A DNA stretch of 64,000 nucleotides. Origin: Tsukamurella spumae. Lineage in GTDB: Bacteria > Actinomycetota > Actinomycetes > Mycobacteriales > Mycobacteriaceae. Positions 47,927 to 57,747 of the stretch are shown one piece after another. Every line of letters starts with the position of its first letter. Position 1 is the first letter of the stretch. Location of the stretch: assembly GCF_012396015.1 (NCBI RefSeq), contig NZ_JAAXOQ010000016.1:1-64000 (forward strand), read 5' to 3'. The position numbers and the translations under genes are program-made. Below the pieces are notes generated by a model, which searched no databases, was not told the DNA's origin, and saw only the letters and a program-made list of their open reading frames with translations.

Positions 47927-50290
47927 CTAGGCCTTGTCGAGGTAGTCGCCGCGCTCGCCGCCGAGGACCACCTCGTTCATCGCCCGCAGCGCGGGATGGC
48001 GCTCCAGTTCCGGATCCTCGCCCACGATCTCGTAGGCGAGGTCCCGCGCCGCGGCGAGCACGTCCCCGTCGGTCGCGAGGTCCAGGAAGCTCAGGCGCCG
48101 CGCGAGCCCGGACTGGTCGACGCCGAGGATGTCGCCGAAGCCGCGGTACTCCAGGTCGAGCTGGGCGAGGGCGAAGCCGTCGACGGTGTCGGCCACCGCG
48201 TTCAGCCGCCCCAGCGTGCGCTCGGATCCGCTGGCGGTGATGAGCAGGCACAGCCCGGGCAGGCCGCCGCGGCCCACCCGGCCGCGCAGCTGGTGCAGCT
48301 GGCTGATGCCGAACCGATCGGCGTCGCGGACCACCATCGTGGTCGCGTTCGCCACATCGACGCCGACCTCGATCACGGTGGTTGCCACCAGGATGTCGAT
48401 CTCGCCCACGGCGAAGGCGGCCATGATCTCGGCCTTCTCCTCGGCGGGCAACCGTCCGTGCAGCAGCGCGATCCGGTGCTCGCCGAGCGGCCCGGCGGCC
48501 AATTCGTCGTACATCTCGATCGCCGACACGGTCTTCTGCTTCGCGTCCTCGTCCTCGGCGGGCTCGGCGCGGGAGGCGCCCCGACCGCCGGACTTCGGGG
48601 CGGGTTCGGCGACGCGGTCGAAATCGTAGTCCTCGTCGGTGAAACCGGCCTTGGCCTGTTCCCCTGTCGCGTCGTCGCCGATGCGGGGACACACCACGTA
48701 GACCTGACGCCCGGCGCGGACCTCCTCGTCGACGCGGGCCCACGCCCGAGCGACCCACGCCTCCCGGTCCGCCGGGACCACGGAGGTCTGGATCGGCTGC
48801 CGCCCGCGCGGCAGCTCGCGCAGCACGGAGGTGGCCATGTCGCCGAACTGCGCCAGCGCGACGGTGCGCGGGATCGGCGTCGCCGTCATCACCAGCAGGT
48901 GCGGCATCGTCTCGTCGGGCGTGTCCGCGTCGGAGGTTCCGGTGCCCCTGCGCCGCAACCGGTCCCGCTGCTCCACGCCGAACCGGTGCTGCTCGTCGAC
49001 CACCACCAGGCCGAGCCGGAAGAACTCGACCGTGTCCTCCAACAGCGCGTGGGTGCCGATGACGATCCCCGCCTCGCCGGTCACGATGCGCAGCAGCGCC
49101 GCCCGCCGCTGCTTGACCGTCATGGATCCCGTCAGGAGCGTCACCGTGGTGGCGGCGTCGGCCGCGCCCAGCTGTCCCGCCTCGGCGAGGTCGCCCAGCA
49201 TCTTCGAGATCGAGAGCAGGTGCTGCGTGGCGAGCACCTCCGTCGGCGCCAGCAGCACCGCCTGATACCCCGCGTCGACGGCGGCGAGCATCGCCAACAA
49301 CGCCACGAGCGTCTTGCCCGAGCCCACCTCGCCCTGCAGCAGTCGGGTCATCGGATGGTCACGCGCCAGGTCCGCGAGGATCTCGGCGAGCACCTCCTCC
49401 TGACCGTCGGTGAGCGAGAAGGGCAGTCGCTCGCGCAGCCCGACCTGGAGCGGACCGTCGGGCGCGTGCAGCGGCGGGGAGGCGACGGTGCCCACGTCGT
49501 GCGCCCGGCGGGCCAGGGCCGTCTCGATCGCGACGGCCTCGTCGAACGCGAGCCGGCGCTTCGCCTCCTCCGACTGCGCGCGCCCGTCGGGCTTGTGCGC
49601 CGCGCGCACCGCGTCGTCCAGGCTCATCAGACCGTGCTGCGCGAGGAACGCCGTCGGCAGCGACTCCGGCACGGGTGCGAGCCTCTTGAGCACCGCGTCG
49701 ACGAGCGAGAGGATCAGCCACGTGGGCATGTTCTTGGTGCCGTGGTAGATCGGCACGGTCGGCTGCATCAACAGGCTCAGGTCCGCGAACTTGAGCCGCT
49801 TGGAACCGGCCTTGGTCGAGCCCGCCTCGTTGGCGGCGAGCGCCTCCGCCGAGGTGATCGTCGTGTCCGGCAGCACGAGCCACTCCGGGTGCGTCAGCTG
49901 CAGCTTGCCGTTGAACTCGCCGAGCCTGCCGATCAGCAGCAGCTGGCGGTCGGGCTGGATCGGCTTGGGCAGGTAGTTGAAGAAGGTCACGTCGTAGGCG
50001 CGGACCTTGTTGACCACCTGCACCTTGAACATCTTCTTGCCGCGGTGATGCGCCCGGGGCGGCGTGATGGCGGTGACGGTGCCGATGACCACCACGTCGT
50101 CGCCGATCCGGGGCTCGGAGCGCCGCGTACCGTCGTCCTCGACGGCCCCGCCCTCGTACCGGAACGGGAAGTGCCGCAGCAGATCCCCGACCGTGTCCAA
50201 GCCGAGCTCCGCGGTGACCAGCTCGGCGATCTCGGGATCGAGCGCCTGCGCCAGCGGCGTCTGCAGGGTCAGGTCGCGCGCAGCGGTCAT
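47927..50290 (-). CDS. recG: ATP-dependent DNA helicase RecG
   Basis: This 787-residue superfamily 2 helicase has an N-terminal wedge/OB domain, then Walker A LQGEVGSGKTLVAL, the DEQH box VVVDEQHRFGVEQR, motif III VMTATPIPRTVAL and motif VI QLRGRVGRGG. It remodels stalled forks and Holliday junctions. An acidic Lys/Asp/Glu insertion (EPAEDEDAKQKT region) sits in the second helicase lobe. It overlaps the DAK2 gene by four bases (ATGA). Matches Rv2973c. Confidence 0.96.
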   Translation of the reverse strand: MTAARDLTLQTPLAQALDPEIAELVTAELGLDTVGDLLRHFPFRYEGGAVEDDGTRRSEPRIGDDVVVIGTVTAITPPRAHHRGKKMFKVQVVNKVRAYDVTFFNYLPKPIQPDRQLLLIGRLGEFNGKLQLTHPEWLVLPDTTITSAEALAANEAGSTKAGSKRLKFADLSLLMQPTVPIYHGTKNMPTWLILSLVDAVLKRLAPVPESLPTAFLAQHGLMSLDDAVRAAHKPDGRAQSEEAKRRLAFDEAVAIETALARRAHDVGTVASPPLHAPDGPLQVGLRERLPFSLTDGQEEVLAEILADLARDHPMTRLLQGEVGSGKTLVALLAMLAAVDAGYQAVLLAPTEVLATQHLLSISKMLGDLAEAGQLGAADAATTVTLLTGSMTVKQRRAALLRIVTGEAGIVIGTHALLEDTVEFFRLGLVVVDEQHRFGVEQRDRLRRRGTGTSDADTPDETMPHLLVMTATPIPRTVALAQFGDMATSVLRELPRGRQPIQTSVVPADREAWVARAWARVDEEVRAGRQVYVVCPRIGDDATGEQAKAGFTDEDYDFDRVAEPAPKSGGRGASRAEPAEDEDAKQKTVSAIEMYDELAAGPLGEHRIALLHGRLPAEEKAEIMAAFAVGEIDILVATTVIEVGVDVANATTMVVRDADRFGISQLHQLRGRVGRGGLPGLCLLITASGSERTLGRLNAVADTVDGFALAQLDLEYRGFGDILGVDQSGLARRLSFLDLATDGDVLAAARDLAYEIVGEDPELERHPALRAMNEVVLGGERGDYLDKA

Positions 50291-51945
50291 TCGACGCCGA
50301 TCTCCATCACGCTGGCGGTCTGCCCGCCGCGGTAGCCCACCACCTCGACCTCGGGCCGGTCCGGACGCAGCGCCGCGCTCACCCGATCGGGGAAGTCGCC
50401 GTCGCCCGCATCGCCGAGCAGCACCGTGACCATGTCGCCGCCCGTTGCGAGCAGCAGCTCCGCGAGCGCCTCTCCGGCGGAGTACTGATCCTCCTCGAGC
50501 ACCACCACCTCGCCGCCGACCATGCCCAGGTAGTCGCCGGGACCGCAGGGACCGAGGATCGTCAGGGCGTCCTCGGTGACCGCCACGACGGCGCCGCAGC
50601 GCGCCCCGGCCGCCGCCTCCGCCATCGAGTAGGTGTCATCGGCGGCGTGTCCCGCGGGCTCGTGCACCGCGAGCGCCGCGATCGCCTGCACCATCGACGA
50701 GGTGGGCAGCAGCGTGACGAGCACCCCCGACTCGCGGGACCGGGCGGCGACCGCCAGCAGTTCCGGCGTCGGCAGGGCGCCGTTGGGCATGAGCAGGACC
50801 TCGCGGCCCTCGAAGCGGTGCAGCGCGGCGAGCAACTCCGCGTGCGTCATGCCCTGATCGCAGCGGATCACCTCGGCCCCCGCGCCCGCGAACAGCTCCG
50901 CCGCACCGTCGCCGGAGACGAGGGCGACGATGGCCCGGGGCGCGTCCAACAGCGCCTGCAGCGGCGTCTCGGCCTGTCCCGCCTCCTGGAGGACGTTGAC
51001 GGCGATGCTGCGCAGCTTGCCGTGCCGCAGGCCGGTCTGGATCGCGGCGCCGGGCTCGGTGGTGTGCGTGTGGACCGACCAGGTGGCCACCGGATCCGGA
51101 TCCGCCGCCGCGACCACGACGACGGAGTCGCCGAAGGCCTGCAGTTCCGCCCGCAATCGATTCGCCGTGGCCTCGGTCGCGTCGGGCAGCAGGTACATCA
51201 CCTCGTAGTCCGCGTGCGGGCCGCGCGGCGGATCCTCGCCGTGGTGATGCGCGTGCCCGTCGCCCTCGCCGACGTGCACGTGCGGTGCGGTCCGCCGGTT
51301 GAACCGCGGGCGCTCGGGCGCGGCGCCGGCCGTCACCTCGACGAGCGCGTCGAGCAGCACCAGTAGCCCCCGGCCGCCGGCGTCGACGACCCCCGCGGCG
51401 GCGTTGTCGGCCAGCTGATCGCGGGTGCGCAGCAGCGCGTCGAACGCGGCGTCCGCGGCGCCCCGCGCGCAGCCGGCCAGGTCCGCCCCGCCCGCCAGGG
51501 CGGCCCCGGCACCGTCGGCCCCCGCCCGCAGGACGGAGAGGATGGTGCCCTCGATCGGGTCGGCGACGGCCGTCGTCACGAGGTCGGTGCCCCGGCGCAG
51601 GCCGGTCGCGAACCCCTCCGCCGTGAGGTCCGCGTCGGGGCCGAGCTGCCCCGCCAGCCCGCGCATGATCTGGGAGACGATGACGCCCGAGTTGCCGCGG
51701 GCGCCGGCGACCGCGCCGGCCACCGTGGCCCGGGCCACCGCGTGCGGCCCCTCCGTGCGGTCCGCCTCCTCCGCCGCGCGCGCCGCGGCACGGAGGGTGA
51801 CCAGCATGTTCGTCCCCGTGTCGGCATCGGCGACGGGGAACACGTTCAGCGCATTGATCTCGTCCACGGCGCGTTCCAGGCCGAGGACCGCGCGCTGGAG
51901 CCACGCGACCACCACGCGCCCGTCCGCCACCATCGGTCCCGTCAC
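50287..51945 (-). CDS. DAK2 (FakA-like) kinase-domain protein
   Basis: This 552-residue protein has an N-terminal DhaL-type ATP-binding domain (NVFPVADADTGTNML, RGNSGVIVSQIMRGLA), a His-rich linker (HVHVGEGDGHAHHHG) and a C-terminal DegV-partner-like half. FakA-type kinases phosphorylate fatty acids bound to DegV proteins; a DegV gene lies at 27806. In actinobacteria this gene is constantly paired with recG (Rv2974c). The loop reads ADADTG where FakA has PDGDTG, so kinase activity is likely but not proven. Confidence 0.85.
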   Translation of the reverse strand: MTGPMVADGRVVVAWLQRAVLGLERAVDEINALNVFPVADADTGTNMLVTLRAAARAAEEADRTEGPHAVARATVAGAVAGARGNSGVIVSQIMRGLAGQLGPDADLTAEGFATGLRRGTDLVTTAVADPIEGTILSVLRAGADGAGAALAGGADLAGCARGAADAAFDALLRTRDQLADNAAAGVVDAGGRGLLVLLDALVEVTAGAAPERPRFNRRTAPHVHVGEGDGHAHHHGEDPPRGPHADYEVMYLLPDATEATANRLRAELQAFGDSVVVVAAADPDPVATWSVHTHTTEPGAAIQTGLRHGKLRSIAVNVLQEAGQAETPLQALLDAPRAIVALVSGDGAAELFAGAGAEVIRCDQGMTHAELLAALHRFEGREVLLMPNGALPTPELLAVAARSRESGVLVTLLPTSSMVQAIAALAVHEPAGHAADDTYSMAEAAAGARCGAVVAVTEDALTILGPCGPGDYLGMVGGEVVVLEEDQYSAGEALAELLLATGGDMVTVLLGDAGDGDFPDRVSAALRPDRPEVEVVGYRGGQTASVMEIGVE

Positions 51946-51995
51946 GACCGCAAGCCTAGTGGGCGGGCCCGACCGGTACGGGCCCGCAGAGCGGT

Positions 51996-52024
51996 TTGGC
52001 TCCGTCGACGCCCTCGGCTATGCT
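51996..52024 (+). promoter_or_regulatory. sigma-70-type promoter of rpmB
   Basis: TTGGCT (51996-52001), a 17-base spacer and TATGCT (52019-52024) form a near-consensus promoter in the 173-base gap between divergent DAK2 and rpmB. A leader of about 90 bases precedes the gene. Confidence 0.65.
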
Positions 52025-52118
52025 TGCAGGGTTGCCTCGCGTCCGGGCGTGTGTTCCACATGTTCAGGGCCGGCGGGGCGAAGCACAGGTTTTCAACTAT
52101 TGCGAGGAGTACACGACT

Positions 52119-52310
52119 ATGGCTGCCGTCTGCGACGTCTGCGACAAGGGCCCCGGCTTCGGTAAGTCGGTCTCGCACTCGCATCGGCGTACCAACCGCC
52201 GGTGGAACCCGAACATCCAGACCGTGCGCGCCCAGGTCGCGCCCGGCCAGACCCGTCGCCTGAACGTGTGCACCTCGTGCATCAAGGCCGGCAAGGTCGT
52301 TCGCGGGTAG
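52119..52310 (+). CDS. rpmB: 50S ribosomal protein L28 (zinc-ribbon form)
   Basis: This 63-residue protein starts MAAVCDVCDKGPGFGKSVSHS and keeps both Cys pairs (CDVC and CTSC), the zinc-binding C+ form. GAGGAG lies 9 bases before the ATG. Because it needs zinc, a second, Cys-free copy under Zur control may exist elsewhere, as in mycobacteria (inference). Matches Rv2975A in order. Confidence 0.96.
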   Translation: MAAVCDVCDKGPGFGKSVSHSHRRTNRRWNPNIQTVRAQVAPGQTRRLNVCTSCIKAGKVVRG

Positions 52311-52336
52311 TACGCGAGTAGCGCTTTTTCCGTCCG

Positions 52337-52366
52337 AGGCCCGTCACCGTCGCAGGTGGCGGGCCT
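52337..52366. terminator. hairpin between convergent rpmB and ung
   Basis: AGGCCCGTCACC (52337-52348) pairs with GGTGGCGGGCCT (52355-52366), 12 pairs with one G-T wobble, loop GTCGCA. It has no T-run; it probably serves as a bidirectional stop for the two converging genes. Confidence 0.55.
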
Positions 52367-52379
52367 TCGGCGTCTCCGA

Positions 52380-53075
52380 TCAGAGCGCCGCGGCGAGGTG
52401 CGGCAGCCGCCAATCGATCGGCTCGGCACCCAGTCCGGCCAACGCCTCGTTCGCCCGCGAGAAGGGGCGCGAGCCGAAGAAGCCGCGCGAGGCGGACAGC
52501 GGAGACGGATGCGCCGACTCGATCCGCGGCACATCGCCCAGCCGCGGCCCGAGCGATGCCGCGTCGCGGCCCCAGAGGATCACGACCAGCGGTGCGTCCC
52601 GCGCGACCAGCGCGTCGATCGCGCACTCGGTGACCTTCTCCCAGCCCTTGCCGCGGTGCGAGGCGGCCTCGCCCGGGCGCACCGTCAGCACCCGGTTCAG
52701 CAGCAGCACGCCCTGCCGCGACCACGGTGAGAGGTCGCCGTTCGCGGGCATCGGCAGATCCAGGTCCTCGCAGTACTCGCGGTAGATGTTCTGCAGGCTC
52801 CGGGGGATCGGCCGCACCGACGGATCCACCGAGAAGGACAGCCCGACCGCGTGCCCCGGAGTGGGGTACGGGTCCTGGCCGACGATGAGCACCCGGACGT
52901 CCGCGAAGGGCTGCCGGAAGGCTCGCAGCACGTTCGCGCCGGCGGGCAGGTAGCCGTGCCCCTCCGCGTTCTCCGCCCGCAGGAACTCGCCCATCGCGGC
53001 GATCTCCTCCGTGACCGGGGCCAGGGCCTGCGCCCATCCGGCCTCGACGGTGTCCGTCAGGGGTCGCGCCGTCAT
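52380..53075 (-). CDS. ung: uracil-DNA glycosylase, family 1
   Basis: This 231-residue repair enzyme removes uracil from DNA. It has the catalytic Asp at residue 68 in [26 protein letters not shown], and the [13 protein letters not shown] leucine-loop motif. The start ATG at 53075 overlaps the thiL stop (ATGA). Matches Rv2976c. Confidence 0.97.
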   Translation of the reverse strand: MTARPLTDTVEAGWAQALAPVTEEIAAMGEFLRAENAEGHGYLPAGANVLRAFRQPFADVRVLIVGQDPYPTPGHAVGLSFSVDPSVRPIPRSLQNIYREYCEDLDLPMPANGDLSPWSRQGVLLLNRVLTVRPGEAASHRGKGWEKVTECAIDALVARDAPLVVILWGRDAASLGPRLGDVPRIESAHPSPLSASRGFFGSRPFSRANEALAGLGAEPIDWRLPHLAAAL

Positions 53076-54091
53076 CGCCCGTTCTCCTCGCTGCTCTCGG
53101 TGAAGGTGTTCCAGCCGCCCACGACGGGTCCAGCGTCGCCGTCGACGGTGACGGTGCCCGCGGGCAGCGCCCCGGGCGCGAGCGCGGTACCGATCGCGCG
53201 CCAGCCGTCCGGCAGGGCCGTCCCCGCGGGGAAGGTCGCGAGCAGGGCGTGGTCCTCGCCGCCGGTGCGAACCCACCGATCCGCGTCGGCGTCCAGCGCG
53301 CGGGCGCACGCCAGCAGCTCCGGATCGGGGGCCAGGCGCGCACCGTCGAGCTCGATCGCGACGCCCGAGGCCGTGGCGAGGGCCCGCGCGTCGCGCAGCA
53401 GGCCGTCGGAGACGTCCGTGAGGGCGGTGGCCCCGGCCGCGGCCGCCTGCGGACCGGCGGCGAGCGGCGGCGCCGGGCAGCGGTAGGTCTCCGCGAGGCC
53501 CTCGTGGCCGCCGATGCCCGCCAGCAGCACCTCGAGTCCCGCGGCGGAGTGGCCGAGCGTGCCGCACACCGCGACCAGATCGCCCGGGCGGGCGCCCGAG
53601 AGCAGTACGGGCGCGCGGCCCTGCAGATCGCCGAGCACGGTCACGGCGAGCAGCACCTGATCGGTGCGCACCACGTCTCCCCCGGCGACGGCGCCGCCGG
53701 CGTCCGCCGCCCCGCGCGTGGTGCCGCGCGCGATGCCCGCGATCACGTCCGCGCCGGTGTCGGGCGGGCACCCCAGGGTCACGGTGAACGCGGTGCACAC
53801 CGCGCCCATCGCCGCGATGTCCGCGGCGTTCTGCGCCATCGCGCGCCGCCCCACGTGCTCCGGTGTGGTCAGTTCGAACCGGAAATGCCGTCCCTCGACG
53901 ATCGCATCGGACGAGACCACGGTCCGGCCGTCGGCGGCGGTCACGACGGCGGCATCGTCACCCGGGCCCACCAGCACGCGGGGATCCGGCTGCACACCGG
54001 CCACGGCCAGCGCGATCACGCCGTCCTCCCCCAGCGCCGCAGCGGTGCGCGCCGGGGACTGCGCAGGGCTCGCCGGCTCCTGAAATGTCAT
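53072..54091 (-). CDS. thiL: thiamine-monophosphate kinase
   Basis: This 339-residue enzyme makes thiamine diphosphate from the monophosphate. It has [32 protein letters not shown] and [14 protein letters not shown], all ThiL ATP/Mg-binding marks. The ATG at 54091 is chosen since the frame upstream overlaps the opposite gene. Only 19 bases separate it from the divergent DUF3515 gene, and overlapping -10 hexamers are visible there. Confidence 0.95.
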   Translation of the reverse strand: MTFQEPASPAQSPARTAAALGEDGVIALAVAGVQPDPRVLVGPGDDAAVVTAADGRTVVSSDAIVEGRHFRFELTTPEHVGRRAMAQNAADIAAMGAVCTAFTVTLGCPPDTGADVIAGIARGTTRGAADAGGAVAGGDVVRTDQVLLAVTVLGDLQGRAPVLLSGARPGDLVAVCGTLGHSAAGLEVLLAGIGGHEGLAETYRCPAPPLAAGPQAAAAGATALTDVSDGLLRDARALATASGVAIELDGARLAPDPELLACARALDADADRWVRTGGEDHALLATFPAGTALPDGWRAIGTALAPGALPAGTVTVDGDAGPVVGGWNTFTESSEENGR

Positions 54092-54097
54092 CGCGGC

Positions 54098-54104
54098 TAC
54101 GGTA
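54098..54104. promoter_or_regulatory. overlapping divergent -10 elements (TACGGTA)
   Basis: TACGGT on the plus strand (54098-54103) ends 7 bases before the DUF3515 start, and TACCGT on the minus strand (54099-54104) ends 7 bases before the thiL start. The two hexamers overlap by five bases. Confidence 0.4.
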
Positions 54105-54110
54105 TCGGAC

Positions 54111-54704
54111 GTGAGCGATGCAGACGACACGACCACCGAGGGCGCGCAGGACCCGACCCCACGTACGCGCAGGAGCCCGGCCTTCCTCGCCACCGCCGTG
54201 GCCCTGCCGGTGGCGGTCCTGGCCTGCTTCATCACCTTCCTGATCCTGGCGCAGAACAAGCAGGGCGACGCCCGCGACGCCGCGGAGGCCGGGCACCTGA
54301 AGTCGATCGCGGCACCGTCGTCGGGCGACGCGGCGTGCGGCGCGCTGCTCGGCGCGCTCCCGGCCGATCTCGACGGCTTCCGGCGCACCGACGCCACGGA
54401 TCCCAGCGGATTCGCCCGCTGGACCAAGGACACGGCGGGCGCCGTCGAGCTGCGCTGCGGCACGGACCGGCCCGCAGAGCTGACCCCGACGGCGAAACTG
54501 CAGATCATCAACGGTGTGCAGTGGCTGCAGGCCGTCCCCGCGGGCGCGCCCGCCCCCGATGGGGGCGCCTACTGGACCGCCGTCGACCACCGCCCGTATG
54601 TCACGCTCTGGGTGCCCGACGGTGCCGGGACCTCGGCCGTGCAGGCGACCTCGGACGCGATCCGCGCGCACCTGGGGCAGGCGTCACTCGATCTCGGGAA
54701 GTGA
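54111..54704 (+). CDS. DUF3515 membrane-anchored protein
   Basis: This 197-residue protein has an N-terminal membrane anchor (FLATAVALPVAVLACFITFLIL, about 25-46) and an extracytoplasmic DUF3515 domain with two Cys (DAACGALL, ELRCGTD) that could form a disulfide. It matches Rv2980 in order. Function is unknown in all species I know of. The GTG at 54111 is the only reasonable start. Confidence 0.87.
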   Translation: MSDADDTTTEGAQDPTPRTRRSPAFLATAVALPVAVLACFITFLILAQNKQGDARDAAEAGHLKSIAAPSSGDAACGALLGALPADLDGFRRTDATDPSGFARWTKDTAGAVELRCGTDRPAELTPTAKLQIINGVQWLQAVPAGAPAPDGGAYWTAVDHRPYVTLWVPDGAGTSAVQATSDAIRAHLGQASLDLGK

Positions 54705-54733
54705 CCGGGGGACGTGCCGTCGGCCGGTGAGCC

Positions 54734-55819
54734 TCAGCGCAGGCCCGTGCCGCGGGCGAGCGCGGTATCGATGAGCACGGTCAGCAGCTCGGCGTAGTCC
54801 ACGCCCGACTCGGCCCACATCCGCGGGTACATCGACGTCGAGGTGAAGCCCGGCATCGTGTTGACCTCGTTGATGACCGGGCCGTCGGCGGTCTGGAAGA
54901 AGTCGACGCGGGACAGGCCCTGGCAGTCGAAGGCGTGGAAGGCGCGCACCGCGAGGTCGCGGATCACCGCCGCCTGCTCCTCCGGGAGGTTCGCGGGCAC
55001 CGTGTACTGCGCGCGGTCGTCGAGGTACTTGGTCTCGAAGTCGTAGAACGAGTGCTCGGCGTCGGCCGCCATTTCGATCTCCGCGATGGCGGACGCTGCG
55101 GCGCTGCCGTCCGGCCGTTCGAGCACCCCGATCTCCACCTCACGGCCGATCACCGCGGCCTCGATGATCACCTTCGGATCCCACTTCCGGGCCTCGGCAA
55201 TCGCGGCGGGCAGCTCGGTCAGATCGGTGACCCGGGTGATGCCGATCGACGACCCGCCGCGCGCGGGCTTGACGAAGAGCGGCAGTCCCAGGCGGTGCAG
55301 CACGTCCGAGGGGACCTCGGTCTCGCGCTGACGGAGCACGTGGAAGTCGCCGACCGGCAGTCCGTCGGCCGCGAGCAGCTTCTTCGCGAACTCCTTGTCC
55401 ATGCCCGCCGCGGAGGCGAGGACGCCGGCGCCCACATAGGGCACGCCGACCATCTCCAGCAGCCCCTGCAGGGTGCCGTCCTCGCCGTAGGGGCCGTGCA
55501 GCACGGGGAAGACGACATCGACGGTGCCCAGGAGCTCACCCGCGCTATCGGCGTGCACCGAGACGAGCTCCGCGCCGGGCAACAGCGCCAGGTCGGTGGG
55601 ACCGTCCGCCACGCTCGGGAGCGCGCGATCGGAGAACCGCAGGGCCTGCGCGTCGCCGTCGGAGAGCACCCACGCGCCGGCACGGGTGATACCGACGGGG
55701 ATCACCTGGTAGCGCTCGGGATCGAGGTGCGCGAGGATGCTGCCCGCCGACACGCACGAGACCGCATGCTCACTGCTGCGCCCGCCGAACACCACTGCCA
55801 CCCTGATTCGCTCCGTCAC
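54734..55819 (-). CDS. ddl: D-alanine--D-alanine ligase
   Basis: This 361-residue ATP-grasp enzyme makes the D-Ala-D-Ala end of peptidoglycan precursors. It has [13 protein letters not shown] at the N-terminus, [19 protein letters not shown] and the metal-binding [20 protein letters not shown]. The GTG at 55819 follows TAAGGT by 8 bases. Matches Rv2981c. It converges with DUF3515. Confidence 0.96.
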   Translation of the reverse strand: MTERIRVAVVFGGRSSEHAVSCVSAGSILAHLDPERYQVIPVGITRAGAWVLSDGDAQALRFSDRALPSVADGPTDLALLPGAELVSVHADSAGELLGTVDVVFPVLHGPYGEDGTLQGLLEMVGVPYVGAGVLASAAGMDKEFAKKLLAADGLPVGDFHVLRQRETEVPSDVLHRLGLPLFVKPARGGSSIGITRVTDLTELPAAIAEARKWDPKVIIEAAVIGREVEIGVLERPDGSAAASAIAEIEMAADAEHSFYDFETKYLDDRAQYTVPANLPEEQAAVIRDLAVRAFHAFDCQGLSRVDFFQTADGPVINEVNTMPGFTSTSMYPRMWAESGVDYAELLTVLIDTALARGTGLR

Positions 55820-55895
55820 GGTCGCCCACCTTACGTGGCGGCCGTGCCGAGGGCCACGCGATCACCGGCTCGCGCGATCGCCCCGGAAGGCACGG

Positions 55896-56927
55896 CTACT
55901 CCTCGCCCCGGGGACGCCACTCGCCCCCGACATCGCGGTTGAGGAGGTCGTCCATCGCCCGGGAGACGGGGACCCCGTCGTAGCAGACGGCCCGCACGGC
56001 CTCCGTGAGCGGCATTTCGACCCCCACCCGGCGGGCCAGATCGGCGATGGAGATGCACGACTTGGCGCCCTCGGCCACCTGCCCGTGCGCGGCGGCCTGC
56101 GCCTGCTCGACGGTCATGCCCTGGCCCAGGCGCGCACCGAAGCTGAAGTTGCGCGACTGGGGCGAACTGCACGTGGCCACCAGGTCGCCGACGCCGGCCA
56201 GGCCGGCCAGGGTCAGCGGCTGCGCCCCGAGGGCCGTGCCCAGGCGCAGCGTCTCCGCGAGGCCGCGCGTGATGATCGCGGCCCGGGAGTTCTCGCCCAG
56301 GTTGATGCCGGAGGCGATGCCGCAGACCAGAGCGATGACATTCTTGGTGGCGCCGCCGATCTCGCAGCCCACGACGTCGTCGCTGGTGTAGGGGCGGAAG
56401 TAGTCCGTGCGTGCCAGGTACTGCGTGCGGGAGGCGCGCTCGGCGTTGTCGGAGGCGACCACGGCGAGCGTGGGCTGGCGCTTGGCGATCTCCTTGGCGA
56501 AGTTCGGCCCCGTCAGCACGGCCAGGCGGTCGCGGTCGATGCCCGCGGCGTCGACGACCACCTCGCTCATCCGGTCCAGCGTGCCGATCTCGATGCCCTT
56601 GGCCAGGTTGACCACGGTGATGTCCGGTGGGATGAGGTGACCCCAGTCCTGGAGGTTCGCACGCAGCGTCTGCGACGGCACGGCCAGCACCACGAGCCCC
56701 GCGCCGCGCATCGCCTCCGCGGGATCGTGGGTGGCGGAGAGGTTCTCGGGGAGCACGCCCTCGGGCAGGTACTGGGCGTTGATGCGCGTGGTGTTGATCT
56801 GGTCGGCGACCTCCTGCCGGCGGCACCACATCGTGACCCGGTGCGGTTCCGGCCGAGTCGCCTCCGCGAACACCTTCGCCATCGCGGTGCCGAACGAGCC
56901 CGCTCCCATCACCGCAACGTCGACCAT
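55896..56927 (-). CDS. gpsA: NAD(P)-dependent glycerol-3-phosphate dehydrogenase
   Basis: This 343-residue enzyme makes sn-glycerol-3-phosphate for phospholipids. It has the dinucleotide motif [33 protein letters not shown] and the catalytic Lys in GATKNVIAL. The ATG at 56927 ([10 protein letters not shown]) is the natural start. Matches Rv2982c. Confidence 0.95.
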   Translation of the reverse strand: MVDVAVMGAGSFGTAMAKVFAEATRPEPHRVTMWCRRQEVADQINTTRINAQYLPEGVLPENLSATHDPAEAMRGAGLVVLAVPSQTLRANLQDWGHLIPPDITVVNLAKGIEIGTLDRMSEVVVDAAGIDRDRLAVLTGPNFAKEIAKRQPTLAVVASDNAERASRTQYLARTDYFRPYTSDDVVGCEIGGATKNVIALVCGIASGINLGENSRAAIITRGLAETLRLGTALGAQPLTLAGLAGVGDLVATCSSPQSRNFSFGARLGQGMTVEQAQAAAHGQVAEGAKSCISIADLARRVGVEMPLTEAVRAVCYDGVPVSRAMDDLLNRDVGGEWRPRGEE

Positions 56928-57032
56928 CGCACCCCAACTCCTCGCATCGCGCCAGCACCCACACCGGCGGACGTGGGCATCGCAGGAGAGCGTATCGCCC
57001 GACCAAGCGCGGCACCGTCGGTTCCACACGCC

Positions 57033-57038
57033 TAGATT
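57033..57038 (+). promoter_or_regulatory. putative -10 (TAGATT) of fbiD
   Basis: TAGATT ends 7 bases before the fbiD ATG. One copy of the iterated GGCACCGTCGG motif (57011-57021) covers the place of a -35. Confidence 0.4.
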
Positions 57039-57045
57039 GGTGGTC

Positions 57046-57747
57046 ATGACCGCACTCCGCGGCGCCGACGCGCCCCCTGCCGTGGTGGTGGTGACCGCCG
57101 TGAAGTCCCTCGACACCGCGAAGACCCGGTTCGCCGCGCCCGGCGGGGGCCGGCGGGAGGCGGTTCCCGGGCTCGTCCTGGCGATGCTCCGCGACACGCT
57201 GGCCGCGGCGCGCGCCGTGCCCGCGGTCGCCGCCGTCCACGTCGTGTCGCCCGATCCCGTGGTCCGCGCGGCCGCCGCCGAGGCGGGGGCGTACGCCCTC
57301 GACGAGCCGCGGCCGGGCGGGCTCAACGCCGCACTCGCCGCGGGGGCGGCCGCCGCGGTCGCCCGGTACGACGGTGCCGTGGCCGTGCTCGCGCTGCAGG
57401 CGGACCTGCCCGGCATCACCGCCGGTGAGCTGGGCGCGTTCCTCGCCGCGGCGGACGGCCGCCGCGCGTTCGTGCCGGATCACGCGGGAACCGGCACCGC
57501 CGCGCTGTACGCGCCCGCGGGCACGCCGCTGCGCCCGGCGTTCGGTGTCGATTCGGCTGCGGCGCACCGGGCCGGGGGCGCCGTCGCACATGCCGGGCCC
57601 TGGCCCGGTCTGCGCACCGACGTGGACACCCCGGAGGATCTCGCCGGCGCGCTCGTGGTGGGCGAGCACACCGCGGCGGCGCTCGCCGCGGCCGATCCGG
57701 ACATCGCGTCGAACTCGTGCGGTCCATGCGCCAGAATGGAGCGGTGA
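57046..57747 (+). CDS. fbiD: phosphoenolpyruvate guanylyltransferase (FbiD/CofC)
   Basis: This 233-residue nucleotidyltransferase activates phosphoenolpyruvate for coenzyme F420 synthesis (Rv2983). Marks are [27 protein letters not shown] (metal-binding Asp), and the C-terminal [12 protein letters not shown]. Its presence implies an F420-making organism. The stop overlaps the ppk start (GTGA). Confidence 0.9.
   Translation: MTALRGADAPPAVVVVTAVKSLDTAKTRFAAPGGGRREAVPGLVLAMLRDTLAAARAVPAVAAVHVVSPDPVVRAAAAEAGAYALDEPRPGGLNAALAAGAAAAVARYDGAVAVLALQADLPGITAGELGAFLAAADGRRAFVPDHAGTGTAALYAPAGTPLRPAFGVDSAAAHRAGGAVAHAGPWPGLRTDVDTPEDLAGALVVGEHTAAALAAADPDIASNSCGPCARMER

Noticed and set aside
52119-52310. 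Zur regulation of rpmB.
   Set aside because: The gene encodes the zinc-binding C+ form, and no Zur-like palindrome was seen at the promoter.
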